The notes beneath the pieces were generated by a model, which saw only the letters and a program-made list of their open reading frames with translations, did not search any database and had not been told where the DNA came from. Shown here in pieces: positions 56,086 through 64,000 of a DNA stretch of 64,000 bases (position 1 is its first letter; each line of letters starts with the position of its first letter). This stretch comes from an uncultured Bacteroidaceae bacterium (GTDB taxonomy: Bacteria; Bacteroidota; Bacteroidia; Bacteroidales; Bacteroidaceae), in assembly GCA_905234735.1 (NCBI GenBank), contig CAJOJA010000020.1, forward strand, positions 16,613-80,612, read 5' to 3'. The translations under genes were made by a program, and so were the position numbers.

Positions 56086-56658
56086 ATGTCTAGAATTGGA
56101 AAAATGCCTATTACAATTCCTGCTGGTGTAACTGTCAATGTCAGCGATGACAATGTTGTTACTGTCAAGGGCAAGGAAGGAGAGTTGAGCCAGGCTGTGC
56201 ATCCCTCTATTAAGTTGAATATTTCGGAAGGTACACTCGATTTGACAATCGACGAGGCTAACGACACCGTGGAGAAGAAGCAGAAGCAGGCATTCCATGG
56301 TCTTTATCGTTCGCTCATTAACAATATGGTTGTCGGTGTTTCTCAGGGTTATGAGAAGGCTATGGAACTCGTTGGCGTGGGTTACCGCGTATCCAACCAG
56401 GGCAATCTGGTAGAGTTCTCCTTGGGTTATACCCATAGCATCTTTATTCAGCTTCCCGCCGAGATTAAGGTGGAGACAAAGTCCGAGAGAAACCAGAATC
56501 CTCAAATTATCCTGAGATCTTGCGACAAGCAACTTCTGGGACAGGTGTGTGCAAAAATTCGTTCTTTCCGTAAGCCTGAACCTTACAAGGGTAAGGGTAT
56601 CTTGTTCCTCGGTGAACAGATCCGCAGAAAGTCTGGTAAGTCAGCAGGTGCTAAGTAA
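56086..56658 (+). CDS. rplF: 50S ribosomal protein uL6
   Basis: 190 residues, two tandem alpha-beta domains, near the sarcin-ricin loop. Preceded by a full AGGAGG (56072-56077) 8 nt before the ATG, rare in Bacteroidota. Confidence 0.97.
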   Translation: MSRIGKMPITIPAGVTVNVSDDNVVTVKGKEGELSQAVHPSIKLNISEGTLDLTIDEANDTVEKKQKQAFHGLYRSLINNMVVGVSQGYEKAMELVGVGYRVSNQGNLVEFSLGYTHSIFIQLPAEIKVETKSERNQNPQIILRSCDKQLLGQVCAKIRSFRKPEPYKGKGILFLGEQIRRKSGKSAGAK

Positions 56659-56676
56659 TTTTAAAACTGTAAGATT

Positions 56677-57018
56677 ATGACAAACAAAATAGAAAGACGA
56701 ATTAAGATTAAGTACAGAGTTCGTAATAAGATTTCTGGTACTGCTGAACGTCCCCGTATGTCGGTGTTCCGCAGCAACAAGCAGATATATGTACAGATTA
56801 TCAATGACAGAGTAGGTGCTACCCTCGTATCTGCATCCTCTCTGGGTATGGAAGCATGCCCCAAGAAGGAACAGGCAGCCAAGGTGGGCGAGATGATTGC
56901 CAAGAAGGCTCTTGAGGCAGGCATCACCGCTGTTGTCTTTGATCGTAATGGATATCTGTACCACGGTCGTGTGAAGGAAGTAGCTGATGCTGCTCGTAAC
57001 GGTGGACTTAAATTCTAA
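56677..57018 (+). CDS. rplR: 50S ribosomal protein uL18
   Basis: 113 residues, 5S rRNA binder (conserved [20 protein letters not shown]). Twelve nt before rpsE. Standard. Confidence 0.97.
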   Translation: MTNKIERRIKIKYRVRNKISGTAERPRMSVFRSNKQIYVQIINDRVGATLVSASSLGMEACPKKEQAAKVGEMIAKKALEAGITAVVFDRNGYLYHGRVKEVADAARNGGLKF

Positions 57019-57030
57019 TCTAAGAAGATT

Positions 57031-57543
57031 ATGGCACTGAATAAAGTTAAGATCAATAGTGATATCGAATTAAAGGACAGACTTGTTGCTATCAATCGTG
57101 TTACAAAGGTAACAAAGGGTGGTCGTACATTCACGTTCAGCGCAATTGTTGTCGTTGGTAATGAGAATGGCATCATCGGTTGGGGTCTTGGAAAGGCCGG
57201 CGAAGTTACTGCCGCTATTGCCAAAGGTGTTGAGGCTGCAAAGAAGAATCTGGTACGTGTGCCCGTTGTCAAGGGTACTGTTCCCCACGAAGCTGCCGCT
57301 CATTTCGGTGGTGCCGAGGTTCTGATTATGCCCGCTTCTCCCGGTACGGGAGTTGTTGCCGGTGGCGCCATGCGTGCTGTGTTGGACAGCGTAGGCGTTA
57401 AGGATGTGCTGGCTAAGTCAAAGGGTTCTTCCAACCCCCACAACCTCGTAAAGGCTACAATTGCCGCTCTTTCTGAGATGCGTGATGCAAAGATGATTGC
57501 CGCACAGCGTGGTGTCAGTCTGGAAAAAGTATTTAGAGGTTAA
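57031..57543 (+). CDS. rpsE: 30S ribosomal protein uS5
   Basis: 170 residues; double-stranded-RNA-binding-like N-terminal domain ([20 protein letters not shown]) then C-terminal domain. Helps unwinding of mRNA at the entry site and accuracy. Spectinomycin-loop region VNRVTK-like start looks ordinary. Confidence 0.97.
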   Translation: MALNKVKINSDIELKDRLVAINRVTKVTKGGRTFTFSAIVVVGNENGIIGWGLGKAGEVTAAIAKGVEAAKKNLVRVPVVKGTVPHEAAAHFGGAEVLIMPASPGTGVVAGGAMRAVLDSVGVKDVLAKSKGSSNPHNLVKATIAALSEMRDAKMIAAQRGVSLEKVFRG

Positions 57544-57545
57544 AT

Positions 57546-57551
57546 AGGAGG
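57546..57551 (+). promoter_or_regulatory. Strong Shine-Dalgarno before rpmD
   Basis: AGGAGG with 8 nt to the ATG at 57560. Most genes in this window have none. Confidence 0.75.
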
Positions 57552-57559
57552 TATAAACT

Positions 57560-57736
57560 ATGGCAACTATTAAAGTTAAGCAAGTAAGAAGTCGTATTCA
57601 TGCTCCCCGCTACCAGAAGGCCACACTTGACACTCTGGGACTGCGCAAGCTGAATCACGTCGTTGAGATTGAGGACAATGCCTCCAATCGTGGTCTGATT
57701 CAGACAGTTCATCACTTGGTAAAAGTGATTGACTAA
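57560..57736 (+). CDS. rpmD: 50S ribosomal protein uL30
   Basis: 58 residues (MATIKVKQVRSRIHAPRYQK, ending VHHLVKVID). Matches uL30 in size, in the RYQKATLDTLGLRKLNHVVE core and in position between rpsE and rplO. One of two genes in the array preceded by a perfect AGGAGG. Confidence 0.96.
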   Translation: MATIKVKQVRSRIHAPRYQKATLDTLGLRKLNHVVEIEDNASNRGLIQTVHHLVKVID

Positions 57737-57766
57737 TTAAAACTAACAAGTTAATTCGATTAGATT

Positions 57767-58210
57767 ATGAAATTAAATAATTTGAAACCTGCAGCTGGCG
57801 CTACTCACTCTCGTCGTCGTATCGGTCGTGGCCCAGGTTCTGGTCTGGGTGGTACGTCTACCCGTGGTCATAAGGGTGCTAAGGCACGTTCTGGCTACAA
57901 GAGAAAGATCGGTTTCGAGGGTGGTCAGATGCCTTTGCAGCGTCGTCTCCCGAAGTTCGGCTTCAAGAACATCAACCGTGTAGAGTATCAGGCTGTTAAT
58001 TTGACTACTCTTCAGGCTCTCGCCGATAAGGGTATAACCACTATTACGATAGCCGAGTTCAAGGCCAATCGTATCGTTAAGGGCGATGCTCCTGTCAAGA
58101 TTCTTGCCAATGGCGAGTTGACGGCAAAGGTTGATGTAACAGCTAATGCATTCTCTGCTGCAGCAGAGGCCGCTATTCAGAAAGTTGGTGGTACGGTAAC
58201 TAAATTGTAA
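57767..58210 (+). CDS. rplO: 50S ribosomal protein uL15
   Basis: 147 residues. Glycine/arginine-rich N-terminus (SRRRIGRGPGSGLGGTSTRG) and globular C-terminal part, late assembly protein. Eleven nt before secY. Confidence 0.97.
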   Translation: MKLNNLKPAAGATHSRRRIGRGPGSGLGGTSTRGHKGAKARSGYKRKIGFEGGQMPLQRRLPKFGFKNINRVEYQAVNLTTLQALADKGITTITIAEFKANRIVKGDAPVKILANGELTAKVDVTANAFSAAAEAAIQKVGGTVTKL

Positions 58211-58221
58211 TAACTCAGATT

Positions 58222-59568
58222 ATGAAGTTTGTAAAGACAATAAAGAACATATGGGCTATCGAGGACTTGCGTTCCAAGCTCCTCGTTACCCTTGGTTTTG
58301 CTGCGATTTATCGTTTTGGCTCGTTTGTTGTGCTTCCTGGTATCAATCCTGAGCACCTGACCGCGTTGCGTGAGCAGACCAATGAGGGCTTGATGTCCTT
58401 GTTGAATATGTTCTCTGGTGGTGCCTTCTCCAATGCATCTATGTTTGCACTGGGAATTATGCCCTACATTTCAGCTTCTATCGTTATTCAGTTGTTGGCC
58501 GTCGTTCTGCCCTATTTCCAGAAAATGCAGCGCGAAGGTGAGAGTGGACGCCGTAAGATTAACCAGTATACTCGTTATCTTACCATTTTCATTCTCTTCT
58601 TCCAGGGTCCGTTCTATTTGATGAATTTGCAGCATCAGGCTGCTGGTGCACTGAATCCCAATATCAGCTGGACCACGTTCATGATATCTTCTACCATCAT
58701 TTTGGCTGCAGGTAGCATGTTCATATTGTGGTTGGGCGAACGTATTACGGATAAGGGCATTGGCAATGGTGTTTCTATCATCATCATGTTGGGTATTATT
58801 GCTCGTCTGCCCCAGGCTTTCAGCCAGGAACTCGTATCGCGGTTCACATCGGTTGCTGCCGGTGGTCTGATTATGTTCCTCGTGGAATTGATTATCCTCT
58901 TTGGAGCTGTCTTGGCCGCTATCCTCCTTGTACAAGGCACGCGTAAGGTTCCTGTGCAGTATGCCCAGCGTATGGTTCGTGGACAGCAAGTAGGTGGTGC
59001 TCGTCAGTACATTCCTCTTAAACTGTTTGCTGCCAATGTGATGCCCATCATCTTTGCTCAGGCTATCATGTTCATCCCTTCCACTCTCATTGGATTCATT
59101 GCAGAGGGTAGTGGCTTCTGGACTCGTGTAGCCATGGTGATGTCGGACTACACTAGTTGGCAGTACAACGTAGTATTTGCAACTCTTATCATTGCATTTA
59201 CTTTCTTGTACACGGCAATCACGATGAACCCTGTGCAGATGGCAGAGGACATTAAGCGCAACAACGGCTTCATTCCCGGTGTGCGTCCTGGAAAAGCAAC
59301 AGCTGATTATCTGGATGATATAATGACTCACATCACGTTCCCCGGTTCTGTGTTCCTGGCAATCATCGCTTGTATGCCTGCTTTTGCAGGTCTGCTGGAT
59401 GTGAAGCCTGAGTTTGCACATTTCTTCGGTGGAACTTCGCTCTTGATTCTTGTTGGTGTCGTGCTTGACACATTGCAGCAGATTGAGAGTCACTTGCTGA
59501 TGAGACATTACGATGGCCTGCTGAGTTCGGGAAGAATTCATGGGCGTAGCGGTGTTTCTGCCTATTAA
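58222..59568 (+). CDS. secY: Preprotein translocase subunit SecY
   Basis: 448 residues with ten predicted transmembrane helices, the channel of the Sec translocon. Plug and cytoplasmic-loop features are standard: KMQREGESGRRKINQYTRYL, VQGTRKVPVQYAQRMVRGQQ, and the C-terminal NGFIPGVRPGKATADYL. Partner SecE is encoded at 30949. Confidence 0.98.
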   Translation: MKFVKTIKNIWAIEDLRSKLLVTLGFAAIYRFGSFVVLPGINPEHLTALREQTNEGLMSLLNMFSGGAFSNASMFALGIMPYISASIVIQLLAVVLPYFQKMQREGESGRRKINQYTRYLTIFILFFQGPFYLMNLQHQAAGALNPNISWTTFMISSTIILAAGSMFILWLGERITDKGIGNGVSIIIMLGIIARLPQAFSQELVSRFTSVAAGGLIMFLVELIILFGAVLAAILLVQGTRKVPVQYAQRMVRGQQVGGARQYIPLKLFAANVMPIIFAQAIMFIPSTLIGFIAEGSGFWTRVAMVMSDYTSWQYNVVFATLIIAFTFLYTAITMNPVQMAEDIKRNNGFIPGVRPGKATADYLDDIMTHITFPGSVFLAIIACMPAFAGLLDVKPEFAHFFGGTSLLILVGVVLDTLQQIESHLLMRHYDGLLSSGRIHGRSGVSAY

Positions 59569-59576
59569 GAATATCT

Positions 59577-60368
59577 ATGAAGATATTTCTCAAGACAGAG
59601 GAAGAGATAGAATTGATGAGAGCAGCCAACCTGATGGTTTCGGCAACGCTCGCAGAGATAGCAAAGGCAATACGTCCTGGAGTGACAACGTCACAACTCG
59701 ACAAGGTTGCTGACGAATACATAAGAGACAATGGAGCGGTTCCCACTTTCAAGGGATTTCCGAATCCATGTGGAGGTGAGACCTTTCCTGCGTCGATATG
59801 TACTTCAGTCAACGATGAGGTAGTACACGGTCTGCCTAATGACCGTTCCCTCCAAGAGGGAGACATCGTGTCGGTCGATTGTGGAATCCTACTGAATGGA
59901 TACAATGGTGACTCTTGTTACACGTTCTGTGTAGGCGAAGTTTCGGCAGAGGTCGAACAGCTGTTACGGACAACAAGGGAGGCTCTTTACAAAGGTATAG
60001 AGACAGCCCTGCCCGGTCGGCGAATTGGAGACATCGGATATGCGGTACAAACGTATTGTGAGGCTCAAGGCTTTGGCATCGTTCGAGAGTTCGTTGGCCA
60101 TGGCATAGGGAAGAAGATGCACGAGGATCCTCCTGTGCCCAATTATGGTAGACGTGGGAACGGACCTCAGTTGAAGAATGGTTACTGCATTGCCATCGAA
60201 CCCATGATTACAATGGGAAGTCCGAAAATATATCTGACGGACGACCGATGGACCGTTAAAACCAGAGATGGTAAACCTGCAGCCCACTTTGAACATACCG
60301 TGGCAATACATCAGGGACGCGTTGACATACTCTCCTCTTTCGAGGAAATAGACAAAATAGTAAAGTAA
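59577..60368 (+). CDS. map: Methionine aminopeptidase, type I
   Basis: 263 residues. Pita-bread fold with metal ligands in [18 protein letters not shown] (two Asp), [12 protein letters not shown] (His), EPMITMG (Glu) and FEHTVAI (Glu). Removes initiator methionine. Between secY and infA, a frequent bacterial order. Confidence 0.97.
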   Translation: MKIFLKTEEEIELMRAANLMVSATLAEIAKAIRPGVTTSQLDKVADEYIRDNGAVPTFKGFPNPCGGETFPASICTSVNDEVVHGLPNDRSLQEGDIVSVDCGILLNGYNGDSCYTFCVGEVSAEVEQLLRTTREALYKGIETALPGRRIGDIGYAVQTYCEAQGFGIVREFVGHGIGKKMHEDPPVPNYGRRGNGPQLKNGYCIAIEPMITMGSPKIYLTDDRWTVKTRDGKPAAHFEHTVAIHQGRVDILSSFEEIDKIVK

Positions 60369-60379
60369 ATATACATAAA

Positions 60380-60598
60380 ATGGCAAAACAGTCCGCAATA
60401 GAACAAGATGGAGTTATCGTAGAGGCTCTTTCCAATGCAATGTTCCACGTTGAGTTGGAGAATGGGCATGAGATAACAGCGCATATCTCAGGTAAGATGA
60501 GAATGCACTACATCAAGATTCTTCCAGGCGATAAGGTCAAAGTTGAAATGAGCCCATACGATTTATCGAAGGGCCGCATAGTATTCAGATATAAATAA
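60380..60598 (+). CDS. infA: Translation initiation factor IF-1
   Basis: 72 residues, a single OB fold ([20 protein letters not shown]). Blocks the A site in initiation. Eleven nt after map. Confidence 0.98.
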   Translation: MAKQSAIEQDGVIVEALSNAMFHVELENGHEITAHISGKMRMHYIKILPGDKVKVEMSPYDLSKGRIVFRYK

Positions 60599-60608
60599 AA
60601 ACTACAAT

Positions 60609-60725
60609 ATGAAAACAAGAGCTTCAATCAAGAAACGTACGCCAGAGTGCAAAATCGTCCGCAGAAAGGGACGTTTGTATGTAATTAATAAAAAGAACCC
60701 CAAATATAAGATGCGTCAGGGGTAA
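60609..60725 (+). CDS. rpmJ: 50S ribosomal protein bL36 (zinc-free form)
   Basis: 38 residues ([20 protein letters not shown] then [18 protein letters not shown]). Only one cysteine, so it is the form without a zinc ribbon. Placed between infA and rpsM as usual. Confidence 0.96.
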   Translation: MKTRASIKKRTPECKIVRRKGRLYVINKKNPKYKMRQG

Positions 60726-60755
60726 TAATATTATTGCAAGAAAAGTAAGTAATAT

Positions 60756-61136
60756 ATGGCAATTAGAATTGTTGGTGTTGATTTACCTCAGAACAAGAGA
60801 GGTGAAATCGCTTTGACCTATGTATATGGTATAGGTCGTAGTAGCTCGGCCAAGATTTTGGATAAGGCTGGAGTGAATCGTGACAAGAAGGTAGTAGACT
60901 GGACCGACGATGAGGCCGCCAAGATTCGTGAGATTATTGGTGCGGAGTACAAGGTCGAGGGTGATCTCCGTAGTGAGATAGCCATGAACATCAAACGTTT
61001 GATGGACATTGGTTGCTACCGTGGCGTACGTCATCGTAATGGTCTTCCTGTTCGTGGTCAGAGCACGAAGAACAATGCCCGCACACGCAAGGGTAAGAAG
61101 AAGACCGTTGCAAACAAGAAAAAGGCTACTAAATAA
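60756..61136 (+). CDS. rpsM: 30S ribosomal protein uS13
   Basis: 126 residues; 30S head protein in the bridge to the 50S and near the P site. [20 protein letters not shown] and [20 protein letters not shown] are diagnostic. Nine nt before rpsK. Confidence 0.98.
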   Translation: MAIRIVGVDLPQNKRGEIALTYVYGIGRSSSAKILDKAGVNRDKKVVDWTDDEAAKIREIIGAEYKVEGDLRSEIAMNIKRLMDIGCYRGVRHRNGLPVRGQSTKNNARTRKGKKKTVANKKKATK

Positions 61137-61145
61137 TAGATAGAT

Positions 61146-61535
61146 ATGGCAAAGAAAACAGTCGCAGCTAAGAAGAGAGTCGTGAAGGTAGACGCTATGG
61201 GCCAGCTTCACGTACACAGCTCTTTTAACAACATTATTGTGTCTTTGGCCAACAGCGAGGGTCAGGTTATCTCTTGGTCTTCTGCTGGTAAGATGGGCTT
61301 CCGTGGTTCTAAGAAGAACACTCCGTATGCTGCCCAGATGGCCGCTCAGGATTGTGCAAAGGTTGCATTTGACCTGGGTTTGAGAAAGGTGAAAGCCTAT
61401 GTTAAGGGTCCCGGCAATGGCCGTGAGTCAGCCATTCGTACCGTACATGGTGCAGGTATTGAGGTTGTCGAGATTGTCGACGTAACTCCGCTGCCCCACA
61501 ACGGTTGCCGTCCTCCAAAGAGAAGAAGAGTTTAA
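61146..61535 (+). CDS. rpsK: 30S ribosomal protein uS11
   Basis: 129 residues, platform protein at the E site ([20 protein letters not shown], ending PPKRRRV). Standard. Confidence 0.98.
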   Translation: MAKKTVAAKKRVVKVDAMGQLHVHSSFNNIIVSLANSEGQVISWSSAGKMGFRGSKKNTPYAAQMAAQDCAKVAFDLGLRKVKAYVKGPGNGRESAIRTVHGAGIEVVEIVDVTPLPHNGCRPPKRRRV

Positions 61536-61564
61536 TAATACACTGACACAATTAGAAGAGAATC

Positions 61565-61635
61565 CAGCGAAGAACAGGTCTTTTGGCTTACATTTCCTCA
61601 TCTGTGGCCGCGGCTGCTACCCTGTGCACTCGCTG
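61565..61635 (+). promoter_or_regulatory. Structured leader before rpsD, candidate uS4 regulatory RNA
   Basis: In the 116-nt rpsK-rpsD gap, CAGCGA (61565-61570) pairs with TCGCTG (61630-61635) and ACAGG (61574-61578) with CCTGT (61621-61625), closing a long-range stem. Inside, CCGCGGCTGCT (61608-61618) is an 11-nt complement of the universal 16S 530-loop sequence, in the rRNA region where uS4 binds. Feedback by uS4 on this cluster is known in other bacteria. This is a candidate only. Confidence 0.4.
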
Positions 61636-61651
61636 AAAAAAAACTAAAATT

Positions 61652-62257
61652 ATGGCTAGATATACTGGACCAAAATCAAGAATTGCCCGCCGTTTTGGTG
61701 AGCCCATCTTTGGTGCTGACAAGGTTCTTTCCCGCAGGAATTTCCCTCCTGGTCAGCATGGTAATAACCGTCGCAGAAAGACTTCGGAGTATGGCATCAT
61801 GCTTGCTGAGAAGCAGAAGGCACGCTATACGTATGGTTTGTTGGAGAAGCAGTTCCGTCTGATGTTTGAAAAAGCAGCTCGTACTAGTGGTATCACTGGT
61901 GAAATCCTTCTTCAGAACCTTGAGAGTCGTCTCGACAATATCGTTTTCCGTCTTGGTATTGCTCCCACTCGTGCAGCAGCCCGTCAGTTGGTCAACCACA
62001 GGCATATTACAGTTGACGGTAAGGTTGTAGGTATCGCTTCCTACAGCGTTGCTCCCGGTCAGATTGTAGGTGTACGCGAGCGCAGCAAGTCTCTCGAAGT
62101 CATCACTGCCGCTTTGGCTGGTTTCAACCACTCGAAGTATCCTTGGTTGGAGTGGGACGAGAACAGCAAGTCTGGTAAGTACCTGCATAGGCCCGAGCGT
62201 GCAGATATTCCTGAGAATATTAAGGAGCAGTTGATCGTTGAGTTGTACTCTAAATAA
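61652..62257 (+). CDS. rpsD: 30S ribosomal protein uS4 (zinc-free form)
   Basis: 201 residues with S4 RNA-binding domain ([37 protein letters not shown]). No cysteine knuckle in the N-terminus. Initiates 30S body assembly. Ten nt before rpoA. Confidence 0.98.
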   Translation: MARYTGPKSRIARRFGEPIFGADKVLSRRNFPPGQHGNNRRRKTSEYGIMLAEKQKARYTYGLLEKQFRLMFEKAARTSGITGEILLQNLESRLDNIVFRLGIAPTRAAARQLVNHRHITVDGKVVGIASYSVAPGQIVGVRERSKSLEVITAALAGFNHSKYPWLEWDENSKSGKYLHRPERADIPENIKEQLIVELYSK

Positions 62258-62267
62258 TAAATTCATA

Positions 62268-63263
62268 ATGGCGATATTAGCATTTCAAAAACCTGAAAAA
62301 GTTATAATGTTGGCCGCGGACGAGAAGTACGGCAAGTTCGAGTTTCGTCCCTTGGAAGGTGGCTTTGGTACTACCGTAGGTAATGCTTTGCGCCGAATAC
62401 TTCTTTCCTCATTAGACGGTTTCGCAATCAACACTGTTGCCATCAATGGTGTTGAGCACGAATTTGCAACCGTTCCTGGTGTTAAGGAAGACGTCACCAA
62501 CATTATACTGAATCTGAAGCAAGTTCGATTCAAGCATATAGTAGACGAATTCGAGAATGAGAAAATTAGCGTCACAGTCGAGAAGACAACCGAACTGAAG
62601 GCTGGAGACTTTAATAAGTACCTGACTGGATTTGAAGTGTTAAACCCGGAGTTGGTTATTTGCCATTTGGATCCCAAAGCAACGATGCAAATAGAAATCT
62701 CTATCAATAAGGGACGTGGATATGTTCCTGCTGAGGAGAATCGTGAGTTCTGCACCGATGTTAATGTTATCCCCATAGACTCCATTTATACTCCCATACG
62801 TAATGTGAAGTATGCTGTCGAGAATTATCGTGTCGAACAAAAAACCGACTATGAGAAACTCGTCCTGGAGATTACAACGGACGGTTCAGTCCATCCGAAA
62901 GATGCTCTGAAGGAAGCAGCAAAGATTCTTATCTATCACTTCATGCTCTTCTCTGATGAGAAGATTACGTTGGAGAACAGTGATGGCGAGGGTAACGAAG
63001 AGTTTGATGAAGAGGTTCTGCACATGCGTCAGTTGCTGAAGACAAAGTTGGTAGACATGGACCTCAGTGTCCGTGCGCTGAATTGCCTGAAGGCAGCAAA
63101 TGTAGACACCCTTGGCGACCTCGTTCAGTTCAACAAGACTGACTTGCTGAAGTTCCGTAACTTTGGTAAGAAATCGCTGATGGAACTCGACGATATGTTC
63201 GAACGTCTGAATCTCTCTTTTGGGACCGATATCTCTAAGTACAAACTTGACAAAGATTATTAA
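62268..63263 (+). CDS. rpoA: RNA polymerase subunit alpha
   Basis: 331 residues from the ATG at 62268 ([20 protein letters not shown]); an earlier ATG at 62238 lies within rpsD and is rejected. N-terminal assembly domain with [20 protein letters not shown] and C-terminal domain with the helix-hairpin-helix region ([20 protein letters not shown]). Confidence 0.98.
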   Translation: MAILAFQKPEKVIMLAADEKYGKFEFRPLEGGFGTTVGNALRRILLSSLDGFAINTVAINGVEHEFATVPGVKEDVTNIILNLKQVRFKHIVDEFENEKISVTVEKTTELKAGDFNKYLTGFEVLNPELVICHLDPKATMQIEISINKGRGYVPAEENREFCTDVNVIPIDSIYTPIRNVKYAVENYRVEQKTDYEKLVLEITTDGSVHPKDALKEAAKILIYHFMLFSDEKITLENSDGEGNEEFDEEVLHMRQLLKTKLVDMDLSVRALNCLKAANVDTLGDLVQFNKTDLLKFRNFGKKSLMELDDMFERLNLSFGTDISKYKLDKDY

Positions 63264-63269
63264 AAACAC

Positions 63270-63761
63270 ATGAGACATAATAAGAAATTCAATCATCTTA
63301 GCCGCACGGCCAGCCATCGTGATGCGATGCTTGCCAACATGGCCATTTCGCTCATCATGCACAAGCGAATTAATACCACTGTGGCTAAGGCAAAGGCTCT
63401 CCGTAAATATGTAGAGCCCCTTATCAATCGCTCGAAGCAGGACACTACGGCCAGCCGTCGCCTTGTCTTCAGTTATCTTCAGAACAAGTATGCCGTCACG
63501 GAACTCTTCCAGGTTATTTCTGAGAAGGTGGCAGAGCGTCCCGGTGGTTACACGCGCATCATCAAGACGGGTTTCCGTCAGGGCGATGCTGCAGCTACCT
63601 GCTTCATTGAACTCGTAGACTTTGACGAGAATATGGCTAAGGCTCCGAAGAAGGCTAAACGTACTCGTCGTTCGGGTAAGAAGAGCACCGCAGCTGAGAC
63701 TGCAGCAGTTGAGACCGCGGAAGCACCAGCTGCAGAGGCTGCTACTGAAACTGCTGAATAA
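63270..63761 (+). CDS. rplQ: 50S ribosomal protein bL17
   Basis: 163 residues. Core to about 120 ([20 protein letters not shown]) then a basic patch and an alanine/glutamate-rich tail, common in Bacteroidota. Last gene of the array, followed by a terminator. Confidence 0.97.
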   Translation: MRHNKKFNHLSRTASHRDAMLANMAISLIMHKRINTTVAKAKALRKYVEPLINRSKQDTTASRRLVFSYLQNKYAVTELFQVISEKVAERPGGYTRIIKTGFRQGDAAATCFIELVDFDENMAKAPKKAKRTRRSGKKSTAAETAAVETAEAPAAEAATETAE

Positions 63762-63792
63762 GCCAATCTAATTGCAATAATATATGCGAAGG

Positions 63793-63821
63793 CGCCCCGT
63801 CCGTGTGGATGGGGCGTTTTT
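63793..63821 (+). terminator. Terminator of the ribosomal array
   Basis: Ten-bp stem CGCCCCGTCC / GGATGGGGCG (one G-T pair) with a GTGT loop and five T. Thirty-one nt after rplQ. A group II intron begins right after its T-run. Confidence 0.92.
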
Positions 63822-64000
63822 GTTCGTCCAGCACGAACGTATTCTAATGGGTGAAAGTCCCAAACGCGCCCTTATAGCGGGAAGCGTATAGTCGGAGGCA
63901 GGGGTGTCTATCGCGAGGTAGAATCTGAAGGAAGCCCGAGACAAACATCTGGCCTGACGTACAGAAACCACATACAAGGCATATGGTCGTGGATGAGGCG
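63822..64000 (+). mobile_element. Group II (probably IIC) intron, 5' part of domain I; continues past the window
   Basis: From GTTCG at 63822 the sequence follows the pattern of class IIC introns: first stem GTTCGT/ACGAAC, GGGTGAAAGTCCC (63849-63861), GGCAGGGGTGTC, GAATCTGAAGGAAGC and GGATGAG near the end. By memory, the 40 nt up to AGTCCC have the same length as in the Oceanobacillus iheyensis IIC intron. No protein gene is in view; if the intron has a reverse transcriptase/maturase, it lies beyond 64000. Placement right behind an intrinsic terminator is the known preference of IIC introns. Confidence 0.85.

Noticed and set aside
63768..63977. Small minus-strand protein gene at the right edge
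   Set aside because: It lies across the terminator and the intron RNA, with no protein-like features.

Overview
The window is one stretch of a Bacteroidota chromosome, most likely order Bacteroidales and Prevotella-like. The evidence is the type IX secretion genes gldM and gldN at the left edge, promoters with the Bacteroidota -7 motif TAnnTTTG (often with TTTG about 20 nt upstream), near absence of Shine-Dalgarno sequences, the gene order rpsU-xer-hpf-tRNAs-tuf-tRNA-Trp-secE-nusG-rplKAJL-rpoBC, and an alanine/glutamate-rich tail on bL17. A species cannot be named from the sequence alone.

Left part (1-29,060) is mixed housekeeping and cell-envelope content: the end of a gldM-gldN operon with an outer-membrane barrel gene and priA; a lipoprotein; a 7TM-HD (PgpH-like) phosphohydrolase divergent from gltX and waaA; two secreted GH127-family beta-L-arabinofuranosidase-like enzymes; a gamma carbonic anhydrase, aminopeptidase P and free-methionine sulfoxide reductase run; mdh; then a variable segment (22-27.5 kb) with a PEGA-domain secreted protein, a broken toxin with its antitoxin, a DUF4160/DUF2442 pair and a large secreted LPP20-like protein. 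Next come rpsU (broken), a tyrosine recombinase and hpf.

Middle part (29,150-45,250) starts with four tRNAs, tuf, tRNA-Trp and secE-nusG-rplKAJL-rpoBC. It is followed by a minus-strand pair coding for an IspD/TarI-like cytidylyltransferase and a CDP-alcohol phosphotransferase, a very cysteine-rich small lipoprotein and superoxide dismutase.

Right part (45,600-63,821) is one long ribosomal protein array (str, S10, spc and alpha clusters in a row: rpsL-rpsG-fusA-rpsJ through rpoA-rplQ), closed by a strong terminator. Immediately after the terminator T-run the window runs into the 5' part of what looks like a group IIC self-splicing intron.

Most notable observations: (1) a 143-residue lipoprotein with 24 cysteines in two strictly periodic blocks; (2) the group II intron placed directly behind the rplQ terminator; (3) rpsU and rplP, both core ribosomal protein genes, each appear to lack a short internal segment (about 11 and 14 nt) that breaks the frame, so either the assembly is wrong here or these genes are really damaged; (4) two copies of a modular intergenic element joining long GC-rich palindromes to alternating purine-pyrimidine DNA; (5) a structured rpsK-rpsD spacer containing 11 nt complementary to the 16S rRNA 530 loop; (6) a CDP-alcohol phosphotransferase whose last catalytic Asp is displaced by one residue.
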